Shown one piece after another: positions 1 through 8,896 of a stretch of 62,000 nt of DNA (position 1 is its first letter; every line of letters begins with the position of its first letter). Origin of the DNA: JAIPJO01 sp035269015 (GTDB taxonomy: Bacteria > Patescibacteriota > Patescibacteriia > Patescibacteriales > UBA12465); contig DATFJU010000027.1 in assembly GCA_035269015.1 (NCBI GenBank), positions 1 through 62,000 of the forward strand. Direction: 5' to 3'. The notes under the pieces were generated by a model that worked only from the letters and a program-made list of their open reading frames with translations, ran no database searches and was not told the origin of the DNA. The position numbers were made by a program, and so were the translations under genes.

Positions 1-1046
1 TATCAGAGTTAGAGTTTAAACCTGATATTATTCATACTCATGATTTTCACACTGCTTTACTTAATAACTTAGTTAAACTTTCAGATTATATATATTCAAA
101 AAATGCTAAAACTCTTTATACTATTCATAATTTAAATTATCAAGGAAAATCAGAGCCTGAAATGCTAAAAAATGCTAACTTAAATAGTAAATCAATGAAA
201 AGCTTAACTAAGGATGCTAAAGATGGAGACATTAATTTAATGGTGCAAGGAATCTTTAACTCAGATTTGCTTAATACTGTTAGTCCAACTTATGCCAAAG
301 AAATTACTAAAAAAGAACAAGGTGGGGGCTTGCATAGAGTGATAAAAATGAATAAAGATAAGTTAAGTGGAATTTTGAATGGATTAGATTTAGAAGCTTT
401 TAATCCTGCTACTGATAAAAATATTGTTAAAAAATATAATTTAGATAATTTGGAGGATAAAGTTAAAAATAAAGTAGCTTTGCAAAAAGAAATGGACTTA
501 GAAGTAAATAAAGATATTCCTTTAGTGGCTATGGTTTCTAGGTTAGCTTGGCAAAAAGGATTAGAATTAATTGAAGATAATTTGATAAACAATTTAGATA
601 TGCAAGTTGTGATTTTAGGCACTGGTGAGAAGAAATATGAAGATTATTTACAGAAATTAGCTAAGAAATATCCTGAGAAATTAGTAGTAAAGATTATGTT
701 TAGTTCAGATATGGCTCAAAGAATATATGCAGGCTCAGATTTCTTTTTAATGCCTTCACGTTTTGAACCTTGTGGCTTAGGACAAATGATTGCTATGCGC
801 TATGGATCATTACCAATTGTTCGCGCTACTGGAGGTCTAAAAGATACTGTTGATAAAAAAGTTGGCTTTATATTTAAGAAGTTTTCTGCTAGAGCTTTTT
901 ATTTAGCTGTTAAAAGAGCAGTAGATGTATATCATGAAGAACCTAAGAAATTTAAAAAAATGCAAATTACAGCTATGAAAAAAGATTTTTCCTGGGATAA
1001 TTCAGCTAAAAAATATTTGAAATTATATAAAAATTTACTTAAATAA
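1..1046 (+). CDS. glgA: Glycogen/starch synthase, GT5 family (5' end cut off)
   Basis: Transfers glucose from a nucleotide sugar (normally ADP-glucose) to an alpha-1,4-glucan. The open frame runs through the left window edge with codons starting at base 3, so the ATG at 162 is internal. Upstream of it the frame still encodes family motifs: HTHDFHTALL and YTIHNLNYQG. Further on come NGLDLEAFNP, SRLAWQKG (nucleotide-sugar side) and the C-terminal GT-B signature EPCGLGQMIAMRYG followed by RATGGL. The N-terminal domain, with its KxGG motif, is missing because of the window edge. The stop is one base before the ftsK start. Family assignment is firm; donor specificity (ADP- or UDP-glucose) cannot be read from the fragment. 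Confidence 0.92.
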   Translation, partial: SELEFKPDIIHTHDFHTALLNNLVKLSDYIYSKNAKTLYTIHNLNYQGKSEPEMLKNANLNSKSMKSLTKDAKDGDINLMVQGIFNSDLLNTVSPTYAKEITKKEQGGGLHRVIKMNKDKLSGILNGLDLEAFNPATDKNIVKKYNLDNLEDKVKNKVALQKEMDLEVNKDIPLVAMVSRLAWQKGLELIEDNLINNLDMQVVILGTGEKKYEDYLQKLAKKYPEKLVVKIMFSSDMAQRIYAGSDFFLMPSRFEPCGLGQMIAMRYGSLPIVRATGGLKDTVDKKVGFIFKKFSARAFYLAVKRAVDVYHEEPKKFKKMQITAMKKDFSWDNSAKKYLKLYKNLLK

Positions 1047-1047
1047 T

Positions 1048-3702
1048 ATGGCCAGAAAAAGAAAGAAAAAGAAAAAGGAAGCCCTAGAGTATATTGCTAT
1101 GCCTAAGTTAAGCTTAGAATCAAATGTTAAAAAAAGCATAATACTTATCTTTATACTAGTAGTTGCTATTATTAGTGCTTTTGGTCTTTTTGGCCAAGGT
1201 GGGCAAATAGGGTCTTATATGGCTCAAGGACTGGGAATTGCTTTTGGTTGGGGAAAATGGTTGTTTCCAATTTTAATTGTTGTCTGGGTAACATTATGGT
1301 ATCAAAATAAGAAAAAACAAATTAAACCAGCTCACTATATTGGCTTATTTTTCCTATTTATCACCTATCAATCCCTTTTTACCTTTTTTTATGATAAAAA
1401 AGAATGGATTAGTTTAGCCAACGCTAAAGAAGCCGGGGGATATTTAGGGTTATATTTGTCAGTTTTCTTTTCTAATTTATTTGGTTTTTGGGGAGGCTTA
1501 GCTGTTCTGGTTGCTTTATTTTTAGTTTCCTGGGTACTTATTTTTAATCGTCCATTATCTTATATTTTACCTAAAGGAACTTGGCTTTTAGCACCAGTTA
1601 GACTAGTTGCTTCTATTTTTAAAAGAAGACATAAAGATAAAGATTATAGTGAAGCTGAGTTTGAGGAAATTGAGGAAGAAAATGAAAACTTGTTTTTACC
1701 TGAAAATGAAGAAGATGAAAATGGTGATGAAAATGAAGCGGTTGTTTTTTCACAAAAGCCTGTTTCAGAAAGTGTTGATATAGATAAAACTATTAAGAAT
1801 ACAAAAACTAAAAATTTAGTTAATAAATGGAAGAGCAAAGGTTTAAAAATTGATTTACCTATAAATCTTTTAAAGGATAAAGAAGGAAAAGCTGCTGGAG
1901 GAAATATTGATAATAATAATAATATTATCAAAGATACTTTAGCTAACTTTGGTATTACTGTAGAAATGGGTAAAGCTAGTGTCGGGCCAACTGTTACCCA
2001 ATATACTTTTAAACCAACAGAAGGTGTGAAGCTTTCTAAAGTTACTGCCTTAAGTAATGATTTATCTTTGTCTTTAGCAGCGCATCCAATAAGGATTGAA
2101 GCTCCTATTCCTGGTAGATCTTTAGTAGGAATAGAAGTGCCAAATAAAACTAAAGCTATGGTAGGTTTAAAAGCCATGCTTAAAAGTGAAGAGTTTTCTA
2201 AGAGAAATACTAATCTTTTAATGGCTTTAGGAGAGGACGTAACTGGAGGCACTTGGTTTTATGATATTAGTAAAATGCCTCATTTATTAGTAGCTGGAGC
2301 TACTAACTCAGGAAAATCAGTATGCTTAAATTCTATTATTATTAGTTTATTGTATCAAAATAATCCTGATGATTTACGTTTTATTATGGTAGATCCTAAA
2401 AGAGTAGAGTTACCTATATATAATGGTATTCCTCATTTACTTACTCCTGTGATAACTGAAGTACCTAAAACTATTAACGCTTTAAAGTGGTGTTTAAATG
2501 AAATGGATCGACGTTTTGATACTTTGCAAAAATATAAGAAGAAAAATATTGCTTCCTATAATGAACTCATGGTAGCCAAAGGGAAGGACAAGATGCCTTA
2601 CATTGTTTTTATAATTGATGAGTTGGCTGACTTAATGGTAGCTGCTAGTAAAGATATTGAAGGTAGCGTTATTCGTTTAGCACAAATGGCTAGAGCTGTA
2701 GGAATACATTTAATTTTAGCTACTCAAAGACCAAGCGTTGATGTTATTACTGGTCTTATTAAAGCTAACATTCCTGCTAGAATTGCTTTTTCTGTTACTT
2801 CAGCTATTGATTCTAAAACTATACTAGATACATCCGGGGCAGAAAAACTTTTAGGACAAGGTGATATGTTAATTAGCACTCCAGACACTAGTAGACCAAA
2901 GAGACTTCAAGGTGCTTTTGTTAGTGATAAAGAGATTAAAAATATTTGTGATTATCTAAAAGAAAAGAGCGGTGAAGCAGATTATTTAGATGATGTTACT
3001 GAGAGACAGCAGGTTAAAGGAATGGGCGGTGTTGGTTTAGATGGTTCTAAAGGTGATGAAGATGAGCTTTTAGAGGAAGCAAAAGAAATGGTTATTAATA
3101 TGGGTAAAGCTTCTACTAGTATGTTACAAAGAAGACTTAGAATTGGCTATGGTAGAGCAGCTAGTATTTTAGATAATTTAGAAGATAATGGAATTATTGG
3201 TCCTAGTAATGGTTCAAAACCAAGAGAAGTTTTAGTTTCCAAAGAGCAATATGAAGCTTTACTTAATCAAGGTACAAGCGGAGTTAGTCTTCATAGTAAA
3301 GAAGAGTCAGAAGCGCCTGATAATTATTTAGATAGTGATGAAGGAGATGAATATAGTGAAGATGATATAGATAATCAAGAAAAGGAAGAAGAGAGTAGTA
3401 CAGAAGAAGTAGAAGAAGAAAAAGAAGAGAATTTTGTAAAAGAGGAAAGTGATGAAAATTTAAAAGATGATGAAAATAATGAAAGAGAAGATGAAGAAGA
3501 AAAAAAAGAGAATAAAGAGGAGGAAAATAAAGAGGAAGATAATAAAGAAAATAAAATTGAAGGTAAGGATAAAGAGGATAATGAAAACAAAGGAAAAGAA
3601 GAAAATAATAATAAAAATAAAAAAGAAAAGAATAATCAAAAAGAAGAAGAGGAGGAGGATGGTGATGAGTGGTTTGATGATGGAATGTATTTTTCTAAAT
3701 AA
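1048..3702 (+). CDS. ftsK: FtsK/SpoIIIE DNA translocase with long acidic C-terminal tail
   Basis: Septum-anchored ATPase that pumps chromosomal DNA at division. The N-terminus is basic, followed by about four hydrophobic segments (residues ~25-170), an acidic linker, then the motor. Walker A GATNSGKS lies at residues 417-424, Walker B VFIIDELADLM follows, and the TQRPSVDVITG motif is present. A winged-helix gamma domain (MVINMGKASTSMLQRRLRIG) ends near residue 735; it normally reads KOPS-type sequences. Unusually, about 130 further residues follow, almost entirely E, K, N and D. It sits 1 base after glgA and 2 bases before the Mur ligase, so the three are probably co-transcribed. No Shine-Dalgarno is visible. 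Confidence 0.95.
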   Translation: MARKRKKKKKEALEYIAMPKLSLESNVKKSIILIFILVVAIISAFGLFGQGGQIGSYMAQGLGIAFGWGKWLFPILIVVWVTLWYQNKKKQIKPAHYIGLFFLFITYQSLFTFFYDKKEWISLANAKEAGGYLGLYLSVFFSNLFGFWGGLAVLVALFLVSWVLIFNRPLSYILPKGTWLLAPVRLVASIFKRRHKDKDYSEAEFEEIEEENENLFLPENEEDENGDENEAVVFSQKPVSESVDIDKTIKNTKTKNLVNKWKSKGLKIDLPINLLKDKEGKAAGGNIDNNNNIIKDTLANFGITVEMGKASVGPTVTQYTFKPTEGVKLSKVTALSNDLSLSLAAHPIRIEAPIPGRSLVGIEVPNKTKAMVGLKAMLKSEEFSKRNTNLLMALGEDVTGGTWFYDISKMPHLLVAGATNSGKSVCLNSIIISLLYQNNPDDLRFIMVDPKRVELPIYNGIPHLLTPVITEVPKTINALKWCLNEMDRRFDTLQKYKKKNIASYNELMVAKGKDKMPYIVFIIDELADLMVAASKDIEGSVIRLAQMARAVGIHLILATQRPSVDVITGLIKANIPARIAFSVTSAIDSKTILDTSGAEKLLGQGDMLISTPDTSRPKRLQGAFVSDKEIKNICDYLKEKSGEADYLDDVTERQQVKGMGGVGLDGSKGDEDELLEEAKEMVINMGKASTSMLQRRLRIGYGRAASILDNLEDNGIIGPSNGSKPREVLVSKEQYEALLNQGTSGVSLHSKEESEAPDNYLDSDEGDEYSEDDIDNQEKEEESSTEEVEEEKEENFVKEESDENLKDDENNEREDEEEKKENKEEENKEEDNKENKIEGKDKEDNENKGKEENNNKNKKEKNNQKEEEEEDGDEWFDDGMYFSK

Positions 3703-3704
3703 AT

Positions 3705-5147
3705 ATGAAATATCTGCATAAAATAAAAAAATTGTTAAAAAAAATATTTAAGTTTGTATTACCAGCTTATCATTATTTATGGTCAATACTCTCTAGTTAT
3801 TACTATAAAAAACCTAGTGACAAGTTGGTTGTTATTGGTGTTACTGGCACAACAGGGAAAACTAGTAGTGTGTACTTGTTGGCTAAAACATTAAGAGAGG
3901 CAGGTTTTAAAGCTGGTTATAGTTCAACTGCTATGTTTTCTGATGGTAATAGTGATTGGTTAAACACTAAGAAAATGACTATGCCTGGCAGGAGCTTTAC
4001 TCAGCATTTACTTAAGAAAATGTTAAAGAATAATTGTACTTACGCTATTATAGAAACTACTTCAGAAGGTATAAGACAGTTTAGACATGTAGGTATAAAT
4101 TATGATTTACTTATTTTCACTGGTTTATTTCCTGAACATATTGAATCTCATGGTAGTTTTGAAAAATATAAACAAGCTAAACAAAAGTTATTTAAATATC
4201 TAAAAGACTGTAAAATAAAATATACTGATGATAATCATAGGATTATATCTAAGCCGTCTAAGTTAAAAAGTTTAGAACTTAATAAAGTAAAAAAGACGAT
4301 TATAGCTAATGGTGATGATCAACATGCACTTGATTTTTTAAAGTTTTGGGCTCAGGCAAAGATTGCCTATACTCGTAAAAGCCAGGATGAATATCTAGAA
4401 ATTTTAGAAGAGGAAAATAAAAGTTTAGCTAAAGAATTAGAAGTTATTTCTTATAATAATATTTTAGTAAGTGGTGAAGGTACTAGTTTTAAAGTAAATA
4501 ACAAAGAGATTAATTTACAACTGCTGGGAGAGTTTAATGTTACTAATGTTTTAAATGTAGTTGCTATGGGAGAAGTGAGGAATATTAGTTTTGAAAAAAT
4601 AAAAGCTAGTTTAGAAAGTATCAAGGGAATTCCAGGTAGGTTGGAGCAAATTAAAGAAGGGCAAAACTTTTTGTGTATAGTTGATTACGCTTATGAACCT
4701 AGAGCTTTGCAAAAATTGTATGATACAGTAGAAATACTAAAAAATTATCCCAAGGTCGGTACCAATGGTAAAATAATACATGTGCTTGGTTCTGCTGGTG
4801 GTGGAAGAGACAAAGATAGACGCCCAGAACTGGGAAGAATTGCTGGGCAAAATGCTGATTATGTAATTGTTAGTAATGAGGACCCTTATGATGAAGAGCC
4901 ACTAGAAATTATTAGACAAGTAGCTAAAGGATCAGTTAGTGTGGGTAAAAAATTAAATTATAATTTATTTGAAATTTTAGATAGAAGGGAAGCTATTAGA
5001 AAAGCAATTTCCTTAGCTGAAGATAATGATATTGTTTTGCTTACCGGTAAAGGTTCAGAACAAGCTATTTGTATGGCTAATGGCAAGAAGTTTAAGTGGG
5101 ATGAGAGAGCTGTGGCTAGAGAAGAGATACAATCTAATTTAAAATAA
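3705..5147 (+). CDS. MurE-like Mur ligase (UDP-MurNAc-peptide synthetase family), short N-terminus
   Basis: ATP-dependent amino-acid ligase of peptidoglycan precursor synthesis. Walker A GVTGTTGKT is at residues 45-53; the central domain has ETTSEGIRQFRH, and the C-terminal domain has GSAGGGRDKDRRPELG and GKGSEQ, in MurE order. Two differences from classical MurE stand out. Walker A comes about 60 residues early, so the usual UDP-MurNAc-binding first domain is largely absent and replaced by a basic/hydrophobic stretch. And the position of the meso-DAP-reading DNPR motif reads EDPYDEEP. The amino acid added is therefore unknown. Related alternatives are other short Mur-ligase-fold enzymes (MurT/CapB-like), but the C-terminal motifs favour MurE. 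Confidence 0.82.
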   Translation: MKYLHKIKKLLKKIFKFVLPAYHYLWSILSSYYYKKPSDKLVVIGVTGTTGKTSSVYLLAKTLREAGFKAGYSSTAMFSDGNSDWLNTKKMTMPGRSFTQHLLKKMLKNNCTYAIIETTSEGIRQFRHVGINYDLLIFTGLFPEHIESHGSFEKYKQAKQKLFKYLKDCKIKYTDDNHRIISKPSKLKSLELNKVKKTIIANGDDQHALDFLKFWAQAKIAYTRKSQDEYLEILEEENKSLAKELEVISYNNILVSGEGTSFKVNNKEINLQLLGEFNVTNVLNVVAMGEVRNISFEKIKASLESIKGIPGRLEQIKEGQNFLCIVDYAYEPRALQKLYDTVEILKNYPKVGTNGKIIHVLGSAGGGRDKDRRPELGRIAGQNADYVIVSNEDPYDEEPLEIIRQVAKGSVSVGKKLNYNLFEILDRREAIRKAISLAEDNDIVLLTGKGSEQAICMANGKKFKWDERAVAREEIQSNLK

Positions 5148-5519
5148 TTTTCAATTTATTGATTCAATGTTATATTATAGAATAATTCTGGCTCAAGTAG
5201 TTGACAAATAAATTTTTATGTAATATTATATTAAATACTTATATTAATAATATTAATATTTATCTAGATATAGATAAAATTTTCATAAGAAAACGGAATA
5301 AGTTCCAGATTTTTTGGCTGTAATCCCGTTTTTTTGTTATTTTTATAGAAAAAAATTCTGAATTCTGTCGTGAAATAAGCGAATGCTCTAAAAAACTCTA
5401 GTCCCATGCTTTAAGGCAGGTTTTATAAAGTGAAATTATTAAGCTAACAATCAAATATTTTAGATACCTCAAGTAAGCTTGAGAAATTTTTATTTGTATA
5501 AATAAATTAGATAAAATAT
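5148..5519. promoter_or_regulatory. 372-base rpoB leader region: strong promoter plus hairpins
   Basis: The longest gene-free stretch in the window. A promoter reads TTGACA (5201-5206), 17 bases, TATTAT (5224-5229); the transcript would begin near 5236, giving a leader of about 285 bases. Just downstream is an all-A/T perfect inverted repeat (5241-5249/5251-5259). A terminator-like hairpin pairs AAAACGG (5290-5296) with CCGTTTT (5326-5332) and runs into a T tract. A second hairpin, CTCAAG-TAAG-CTTGAG (5468-5483), is followed by AAATTTTTATTT. No open frame or recognisable RNase P, tmRNA or SRP RNA is seen. The promoter is seen directly; attenuation is inference. Confidence 0.7.
5290..5338 (+). 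terminator. Terminator-like hairpin in rpoB leader (attenuator, or murE-like operon terminator)
   Basis: Seven-base stem AAAACGG/CCGTTTT with a large interior loop containing a further short CAG/CTG pairing, followed by a run of T. It lies about 55 bases after the predicted rpoB start, so it could attenuate rpoBC transcription or simply end read-through from the upstream glgA-ftsK-Mur ligase unit. Confidence 0.5.
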
Positions 5520-8500
5520 ATGGCAGAAAACAAAACTTCCGTTAAAACGGAGACAAGTTCTAGAAAATTTTTTACGGATTTCGTTGAGGCTGTGCCTATG
5601 CCTGAACTAATTGAGATCCAAAAAAATTCATACGAATGGTTTCTTAAAGAAGGATTAATTGAACTTTTTGATGAAATCTCTCCAGTAGTTGATTTTAGTG
5701 GTAAAAAACTGGAACTATATTTTGAAGATTATTACTTAGATGAAGCTAAGTTTGATGAAATTGAGAGTAGGCAAAAAAATATAACTTACGAAGCTCCGCT
5801 AAGAGTTAAAACTAGACTTTTAAACAAGAGAACTAATCAGGTAACAAATCAAGAGGTTTATTTAGGAGACTTTCCATTAATGACTAAAAATGGGACTTTT
5901 ATTGTTAACGGTATTGAGAGGGTAGTAGTTTCACAGCTTATACGTAGTGCCGGGGTAATGTTTACAGCTGATTATATAAAAGAGAAAAAATGCTATGGTG
6001 CAAAGGTTATTCCTAATCGTGGTGCTTGGTTAGAAATTGAGACTGATGCTAATAAGGTAATTTGGGTGAGAATAGATAGAAAAAGAAAAGTAGCCGTAAC
6101 TTCATTGTTGCGTGCTTTTGGTTATGAAACTGATGAGGAATTAATTAATCTTTTTAAAGATGTTGATTTAAAAAGTGATGATGAAGAGCATTCATATATC
6201 GAAGCTACTATTTCTAAAGATTTAGCTAAAGATGAAGCTGAGGGTTTACAGGAAGTATATAAAAGAATACGCCCGGGAGATTTAGCTGCTACTGATAATG
6301 CTCGTCAACTTATTTATTCTATGTTTTTTAGATTTGATAGATATGACTTTGGTAGAGTTGGACGTTATAAATTAAATAGACGCTTTGGTCTTAATTTAGA
6401 AAATAATAAAGAAAATAGAATTCTTAGAAAAGAAGATTTAATTTTAATAATCAAAGAAGTGATTAGATTAAATATCACTAAAGAACCTGAAGATGATATT
6501 GATCACTTAGGCAATCGTCGTATAAGGGCTATTGGTGGTTTAGTACAAAATCGTTTTAGGGTAGGCTTAGCTCGCATGGAAAGAATTATTAAAGATAAAA
6601 TGAGTACTGTTGACTTAGGTGCAGTTAGTCCAACAAAATTAATCAATGCTCGTCCAGTAATTGGAGTGGTTAAAGAATTTTTTATGTCTTCTCAGCTTTC
6701 ACAGTTTATGGACCAAACTAATCCTTTAGCTGAACTAGAGCATAAAAGAAGATTGTCTGCCATGGGTCCAGGAGGTTTAACACGTGAAAGAGCTGGTTTT
6801 GAGGTTAGAGATGTACACGCTACTCACTATGGTAGAATTTGTCCTATTGCTACTCCTGAAGGTCCAAATATTGGTTTGGTTGGTCATTTAGCCAGTCATG
6901 CCAAATTAAATTCATATGGTTTTTTAGAAACTCCATATAGAAAAGTAAAACATACTAAAACTGGTAGTTATATTACTGATGAATTGGTATATTTAGATGC
7001 TTTTTCTGAAGAAAAATACATTACTGCTGCTAGCGTTATCCCTAATGATAGTAAGGGTAAGATTTTAGTTGAAGAATTTGAGGTTAGAAAACATGGTAAT
7101 CCAACAAGGACAAATGTTAAAGATATTGATTTTATTGGTGTAGCAGCTAATCAGATTATTTCTGTTGCTACTTCTTTAATTCCTTTTACGGAACATAATG
7201 ATGGTCAAAGATCTCTAATGGGAACAAACATGCAACGTCAATCTACTCCACTTATTAAAAGTGAGTCTCCTATAGTAGGAACAGGAATAGAGAGAAGAGC
7301 GGCTATTGATTCTGGGCATGTTATTTTAGCTGATGAAGCTGGGATTATTTCTAAAGTTGATTCAGAGACCATTGAATTAAAATCAAATAAAGGAAAAACA
7401 TATAAGTATAATCTTAATAAGTTTTTACGTTCTAACTCTTCTACTTGTATTAATCAACATCCTTTAGTTAGAGTGGGTGATAAAGTAAAGAAAGGACAGA
7501 GTCTTAGTGATGGTCCAGCTATTGATAAAGATGAGTTAGCTTTAGGTAAGAATGTATTAGTAGCTTTTATGACTTGGGAAGGATATAACTATGAAGATGC
7601 TATAATTATTTCAGAAAAATTGGTAAAGAATGATACCTACAGTTCAATTCATATTGAAAACTATACTATTGATGTTAGAGATACAAAATTAGGTCCAGAA
7701 CTTATTACTAACGATATACCAAATATTAGTGAAGAAAAATTAAAGAATTTAGATGAAGAAGGTATTATCAGAATAGGCGCTAAAATTTCTTCAGGCGATA
7801 TATTGGTTGGTAAGATTACGCCTAAAGGTGAAACAACTTTGTCTGCAGAAGAAAAATTGCTTAGAGCTATTTTTGGTGAAAAAGCTAAAGATGTTAGAGA
7901 TTCATCACTTTATTTAGAGCATGGTGAGCATGGAAAAGTTGTTGATATAAAAATATTTTCTCGTGAAGAAGGCGATAAATTACCAACAGGAGTTTTAAAA
8001 TCAATTCAAGTTTCAGTAGCCAATCTTAGAAAAATACAAGTGGGAGATAAAATGTCAGGACGTCATGGTAATAAGGGTGTTATTTCTAAAATTGTTCCAG
8101 AAGAAGATATGCCTTATATGGAGGATGGCACTCCAGTTGATATTATTTTATCACCGCTTGGTATTATTTCTCGTATGAACATAGGTCAATTATTGGAAAC
8201 TCACATGGGTTTTGCAGCACAAAAATTAGGTTATAAATGTGCTACTCCTACTTTAAATGGAATTACTGAACAACAAATTAAAGATGAACTAAAAAGAGCT
8301 GGTTTACCAGAAACAGGAAAAGTTCAACTTCATGATGGAAAAACTGGTGAAAAATATGATCATAAAGTTACAGTAGGATATAAATACATGTTGAAACTAA
8401 ATCACATGGTTGAAGATAAAATTCATCAACGTTCAATTGGTCCTTACTCCCTGATTACTCAGCAACCCTTGGGAGGTAAAGCTCAATTTGGTGGTCAGAG

Positions 8501-8864
8501 ATTTGGAGAAATGGAAGTTTGGGCCCTTGAGGGTTATGGAGCTTCTCATACATTGCAAGAAATGCTAACCATTAAATCTGATGATGTACCTGGTAGAAGT
8601 AAGGCTTATGAGGCTATTATTAAAGGTGAAGAAATAGAAAAATTGAATGTGCCAGAATCTTTCAATGTTTTAATTAGAGAGCTTAAAGGTTTAGGCTTGA
8701 ACGTTGAACTCCTGGGTGGACAGCCAGAAATTGTTGATAGCGAAGAAGTTGAAGATAATAAAGATATTAAAGAGGTAGAAGAGACAAAAAAAGCAAATTT
8801 TAAAGAAGAAAAAAAAGAAGAAGATAAAAAAGATTTAACAGCCGAAGAAGAGAATAGCAAATAA
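5520..8864 (+). CDS. rpoB: RNA polymerase beta subunit
   Basis: Forms the catalytic core of RNA polymerase together with beta'. Recognised through EHNDGQRSLMGTNMQRQ, GYNYEDAIIISE, GRHGNKGVIS and GGKAQFGGQRFGEMEVW. The rifampicin pocket reads SSQLSQFMDQTNPLAELEHK and then RRLSAMGPGGLTRERAGF, with the Asp, His and Ser that are usually present in sensitive enzymes. Length is 1114 residues, at the compact end of the family. The last ~50 residues form a lysine/glutamate-rich tail absent from typical RpoB. The start ATG follows an AT-rich stretch without Shine-Dalgarno. rplJ/rplL, the usual upstream neighbours, are not here. Confidence 0.98.
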   Translation: MAENKTSVKTETSSRKFFTDFVEAVPMPELIEIQKNSYEWFLKEGLIELFDEISPVVDFSGKKLELYFEDYYLDEAKFDEIESRQKNITYEAPLRVKTRLLNKRTNQVTNQEVYLGDFPLMTKNGTFIVNGIERVVVSQLIRSAGVMFTADYIKEKKCYGAKVIPNRGAWLEIETDANKVIWVRIDRKRKVAVTSLLRAFGYETDEELINLFKDVDLKSDDEEHSYIEATISKDLAKDEAEGLQEVYKRIRPGDLAATDNARQLIYSMFFRFDRYDFGRVGRYKLNRRFGLNLENNKENRILRKEDLILIIKEVIRLNITKEPEDDIDHLGNRRIRAIGGLVQNRFRVGLARMERIIKDKMSTVDLGAVSPTKLINARPVIGVVKEFFMSSQLSQFMDQTNPLAELEHKRRLSAMGPGGLTRERAGFEVRDVHATHYGRICPIATPEGPNIGLVGHLASHAKLNSYGFLETPYRKVKHTKTGSYITDELVYLDAFSEEKYITAASVIPNDSKGKILVEEFEVRKHGNPTRTNVKDIDFIGVAANQIISVATSLIPFTEHNDGQRSLMGTNMQRQSTPLIKSESPIVGTGIERRAAIDSGHVILADEAGIISKVDSETIELKSNKGKTYKYNLNKFLRSNSSTCINQHPLVRVGDKVKKGQSLSDGPAIDKDELALGKNVLVAFMTWEGYNYEDAIIISEKLVKNDTYSSIHIENYTIDVRDTKLGPELITNDIPNISEEKLKNLDEEGIIRIGAKISSGDILVGKITPKGETTLSAEEKLLRAIFGEKAKDVRDSSLYLEHGEHGKVVDIKIFSREEGDKLPTGVLKSIQVSVANLRKIQVGDKMSGRHGNKGVISKIVPEEDMPYMEDGTPVDIILSPLGIISRMNIGQLLETHMGFAAQKLGYKCATPTLNGITEQQIKDELKRAGLPETGKVQLHDGKTGEKYDHKVTVGYKYMLKLNHMVEDKIHQRSIGPYSLITQQPLGGKAQFGGQRFGEMEVWALEGYGASHTLQEMLTIKSDDVPGRSKAYEAIIKGEEIEKLNVPESFNVLIRELKGLGLNVELLGGQPEIVDSEEVEDNKDIKEVEETKKANFKEEKKEEDKKDLTAEEENSK

Positions 8865-8896
8865 ATTATTAATTAAATTTCACTATATATAATAAT

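Noticed and set aside
3375..3721. Long alternative-frame open frames over the FtsK tail (poly-Ser on -, poly-Lys/Ile on +)
   Set aside because: They are shadows of the repetitive GAA/AAA/GAT-rich tail codons; composition has no protein-like pattern.
5148..5519. A structured RNA gene (RNase P, tmRNA, SRP RNA) in the rpoB leader
   Set aside because: None of the conserved cores of these RNAs could be found; the stretch is better explained as promoter plus leader.
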